This document shows positions 61,062 through 64,000 of a stretch of DNA of 64,000 bases, one piece after another (position 1 is the first letter of the stretch; every line of letters begins with the position of its first letter). The stretch lies in NCBI RefSeq assembly GCF_047663525.1, contig NC_092589.1, positions 60,755,501-60,819,500 on the forward strand, given 5' to 3'. Made by a program: the position numbers and the translations under genes. The notes under the pieces were generated by a model. It saw nothing but the letters and a program-made list of their open reading frames with translations. It was not told where the DNA came from and made no database searches. The DNA is from Anas platyrhynchos (taxonomy: Eukaryota; Chordata; Aves; Anseriformes; Anatidae).

Positions 61062-61298
61062 ATGCAGGCGGTGCCTGCGGGCGGCGGGGCGCTGCCCCCA
61101 GCCCTCCCCTCAGCCAGGGCGGCATTCAAACGCGCCTCCTTCCCGACGCCCCCCGCGCGCGCGGCCCGCCCCCGCGCACCGATTGGCTCCGCCCTGCGCT
61201 CCGCCCTCATCCTATTGGCGCGCTCTGCTCCCCGCCCCGCCCCCGCGCACCGATTGGCTGTGCCTCCGCGCAGAGCGGGTGCCGGCGGGCGCGCGGCC
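61062..61298 (+). promoter_or_regulatory. MTFR2: MTFR2 promoter: CpG-rich with three inverted CCAAT boxes
   Basis: ATTGG (inverted CCAAT, NF-Y type) occurs at 61182-61186, 61214-61218 and 61253-61257, spaced 32 and 39 bp, among GC boxes (CCGCCC). A 24-bp block at 61165-61188 carrying the first box is exactly repeated at 61236-61259 with the third. No TATA box. Multiple NF-Y sites at about 30-40 bp spacing are typical of G2/M-phase promoters, so cell-cycle control is inferred. Confidence 0.75.
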
Positions 61299-61349
61299 AT
61301 GGCGCTGCTGCTGCAGCTGCTGCGGCGGCTGCTGGCGCACCTGGGGCAG
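61299..61349 (+). CDS. MTFR2: MTFR2 exon 1 coding part (residues 1-17)
   Basis: Encodes a leucine/arginine amphipathic start, MALLLQLLRRLLAHLGQ, resembling the human MTFR2 N-terminal helix. Donor CAG|GTGAGG, phase 0. Confidence 0.85.
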
Positions 61350-63033
61350 GTGAGGGGCGGCGGGGGGAGGGGAAGGGGGGGCGCCTAACGGCTCCGGGCA
61401 GCCGTTAACGGCCGCGCTAACGGCCGCCGCGCTCTGTCCTGCAGGCCTCGCTCCTGGGGAGCCGCGCGGCCGTGGCGGGCCGTGCCCTGCAGCGCTGCCT
61501 GCCCGCCCCCAGCGCCTCCCGCGGACGCCTCCAGCAACTGCGCGCCGCCCTCAGGAGCTGCCGCCTCAAGGTGCGCCGGGGGCCCGCGGCCGGGGGAGGG
61601 GGCCGGGGGCCGCCTCACGCTCAGGCGCGCGTAGCTGGAAGTTGTCCAGGGGCTCGGCTGCGCTCCCGGGGCTAACGGCTGCTCTGGTCCCCAGATCGCA
61701 GCGGTGTGGCACAAGAAGGAGTACGGGCCCACGCGGAGCGTGGTGCGGAGACTTGGCACGATGCTTTCCCTAGAGCCCTACCCCAGGCCTTATTTCCAAG
61801 TAAGTGATTTACTGCTATACGTATCCTTCACATGTATTTACATTTCCTAGCTCCTTAATGTAGTAACAACTTTCCTGTGCTTTTTCTCTCTCTTTTTTTT
61901 TTCTAATTTTTAGCAAAAATAACGAATGTTTTGCTTACCTGATGCTCGCTATTTTCAGCTTCCTCACAGCACTTTAAAACTTTTTTGTGAAGGCAAGATT
62001 TTCAATGTGTACTAAATCCAGTTTCTCTACACACGTGTATATTTGCTTATTTGTTCTTAGCTTGTTCAAGACCCGTGTCCTCCGGATTATGATGAGCGAA
62101 GCACAGCTCCTGTAGCTCCATCGCTTGCTGATGTCTTGTGGGTGGCACACGATGAGGGGCAAGTATTTGCTAGATTCAGGTAAGTACAAGTACGTGCGCA
62201 GAAAGGGGTAATAGCAGTAACTTGTGTCATCAGTGCTTTTCCCCTCCTTCAGCCTTTTCAAGGTTCTAGTTAAACCAGCCCTGCAAACTTTGTTTTTAGG
62301 GAGTTTCTGCTCACCTGGAAGTTCTTATAGCGCAGAATATTCTCACCTGGAAGATTTCTTATGCTGGGTATTGTCTTTCTTCTTTCCGATAGTGTGTCAG
62401 ATGCATTACTGGTATTTTAACTTGTGTTTAACTTTGCGCGCGTGTCGTATATAGAAGTCTTATAGAGGTATAGAAGTTTTCTCCTCTGCCCCTTTCCATT
62501 CCCCTAGGGAAAAAATAGAAAGTAGTTTTACTGTTCTTCTACAGGATATGTTAAAAGTCAGAGGATGAGTTGGAGAGCTAAAAGCAAGATTAAGATTTGG
62601 ATACTTTTGCATTTGTGTCTACGTTGGATAATGTAATTGTACTTCATACTGGTGTGTGTTTGTCCACAATCGTTGTGTCCTGCTTGCTGGTAATGAAATT
62701 GCAAGACATTAATAAAAAGTGTGTCATCTGATTTTGTTAGAGAACTTGTGATATGGTTGTGTTTCATTTCAGCACTCCTCAGCTGTTACTGTCAAATGAC
62801 CTAAGTCTTTTGTAGCAGCTGCAAAATCTTAAAAATATAAGTGTATCGTTAAAAGGAACTCTGGCCTGTTTTATCCTGCTTGGTGCTGCTTATAGCAAGT
62901 CTAACTCAAAGATCCACGGAACTTCAGTTTTCTGTTGTTTCCATTCTTTCTTCTTCCTCCTCCTCTTCTGACTCAGTGGGATGTTTTTCAAGGACAAGTG
63001 TTGTAATCTGTATCTCTTCCTTCTGAGCCAGTG

Positions 63034-63072
<39 letters not shown>

Positions 63073-63965
63073 AAATCAGAAAACTGTTGTAGGTGTGTTT
63101 TGAAGTAAAAGGATGAGTAGCAAAAAAAAAAAAAAGGTCTGCTTTTGTTTCAGTCAAAGCTTAGTGGATTTGGAACAAATAATGTGAACTTAATTTCTTC
63201 CTTTCACAGTCTCATTCTGATAGTTTGAGTTTACACTCATTCTGTATTGAAAGATAAGGTTCTTACTCTGTCAGTATTAAAATTCATGATTATTCTCCAA
63301 TGTGCTTTCTGAAAGATTACGACTTCTTTGTCACTTGCAGAGTTTGATAAATGACTAGAATGTGTGAAGTCTAGTTAAGAGATTGTTGTTATCTGACTCT
63401 TCCCTGCCTTTTATACTTACTGTTTCATGTAGAGAGGAGGGAAAGGCACCCCAGTCAAATTGAATAGTAACAGCTCAATCCTGTACCATGACCTTGCAAT
63501 GTCTAATTTATCCCTGAGTAAGTTATCTATTTTGATTATGACTGTTCAGGATTTTTTTATTTTACTTGAACTGAAGAAGACTTAAAACATTTTCTTAACG
63601 TTATGAATAGCGAATTGTTTTCTTAAATAGTTTGCGAATTTTATGTCTTGCTGAACGTTGATAACTTGCTTGGACAGACCCTGAAGAAACCTTGAGATTT
63701 CTTTTGCTGGCTGAACCTTTTAAACTGTGTTTTCTGTTTCTTTCTAGGACTGAATTATGTAGAAAAGAAAAAAGTACAGCTTATCGTGACTTACATCCAT
63801 CTATAGATTCTATACCAAGTGTTCCAAAAAACAGTATACAGAAAGACAGTCTTGTTGATCGAGCAGCACTTCAGAAAATTTCTGCACTTGAAGATGAGCT
63901 GACTTTTCTTCGTGCTCAGATTGCCACTATTGTTGCAGCACATACACTGGGAAACATTCCATCGC
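61299..63965 (+). CDS. MTFR2: MTFR2, mitochondrial fission regulator 2 (5' part, truncated by window edge)
   Basis: Seen: five exons (61299-61349, 61445-61570, 61695-61799, 62061-62179, 63748-63965) join in frame to 619 nt, 206 codons plus one base, and the gene continues past the window. The start GCCATGG has a good Kozak context. Family features: KKEYGPTRSVVRRLG (about residues 66-80), then PSLADVLWVAHDEG, and LEDELTFLRAQIATIV (about 179-194), the helix shared by MTFR1, MTFR1L and MTFR2. Known: MTFR proteins promote mitochondrial fission and act at mitochondria; the human MTFR2 gene (formerly FAM54A) lies downstream of BCLAF1 as here. The proline-rich and C-terminal parts are outside the window. 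Odd: a GC-rich second exon with no match I recall in human MTFR2. Confidence 0.88.
61445..61570 (+). CDS. MTFR2: MTFR2 exon 2 (residues 18-59, Arg/Ala-rich)
   Basis: 126 nt, CTGCAG to AAG|GTGCGC, phase 0-0, very GC-rich. Encodes a basic stretch rich in Arg, Ala, Leu and Cys with almost no acidic residues, like a mitochondrial presequence. Skipping would keep the frame. Confidence 0.75.
61695..61799 (+). CDS. MTFR2: MTFR2 exon 3 (residues 60-94)
   Basis: 105 nt, CCCCAG to CAA|GTAAGT, phase 0-0. Encodes the conserved KKEYGPTRSVVRRLG and SLEPYPRPYF. Confidence 0.9.
62061..62179 (+). CDS. MTFR2: MTFR2 exon 4 (residues 95-134)
   Basis: 119 nt, TTCTTAG to CAG|GTAAGT, phase 0 to 2. Encodes APSLADVLWVAHDEGQVF. 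Confidence 0.9.
63037..63070 (+). repeat. Poly(T) tract (T34)
   Basis: Uninterrupted run of 34 T in MTFR2 intron 4; an A13 run follows at 63122. No retroelement body was recognised beside it. Confidence 0.9.
63748..63965 (+). CDS. MTFR2: MTFR2 exon 5 (residues 134-206)
   Basis: 218 nt, TTTCTAG to TCGC|GTAAGC, ends in phase 1. Encodes ISALEDELTFLRAQIATIV, the family's signature helix. Confidence 0.9.
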
Positions 63966-64000
63966 GTAAGCCTTTCTCGTTTGAAGTAAACCAATTTTCC

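Overview
The window is vertebrate nuclear DNA, most likely from a bird and plausibly chicken or another galliform. Exons are short with long GT-AG introns, there are CpG-island promoters, and the recognisable interspersed repeats are avian-type CR1 LINE fragments. No tRNA, rRNA, CRISPR or prokaryotic operon signal was seen. The supplied translations often begin at TTG or GTG, so I re-derived starts and splice sites by eye.

Left half (about 4.5-27.7 kb, minus strand): fourteen exons join in consistent phase into a 574-residue armadillo-repeat protein. It resembles the fungal vacuolar scaffold Vac8 in order, in repeat register, in length (Vac8 is about 578 aa) and in a glycine/cysteine N-terminus (MGQLCGRC) suited to myristoylation plus palmitoylation. 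I call it VAC8-like. I know of no characterised mammalian counterpart, and it is the most interesting object here.

Middle (about 33.7-60.4 kb, plus strand): BCLAF1, a nuclear RS-rich RNA-processing and transcription factor related to THRAP3. A GC-rich promoter with inverted YY1-type sites is followed by a 72-nt untranslated exon, eleven coding exons (919 aa in total) and a long 3' UTR. Intron 1 holds antisense coding-like islands that I could not identify.

Right end (61.1 kb to the window edge, plus strand): the first five exons of MTFR2, a mitochondrial fission regulator, behind a compact promoter with three inverted CCAAT boxes. BCLAF1 followed by MTFR2 on the same strand matches the vertebrate order I recall from human 6q23. 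The VAC8-like gene lies head-to-head with BCLAF1, about 6 kb apart. The three genes do not form an obvious pathway; they are neighbours in a conserved block.
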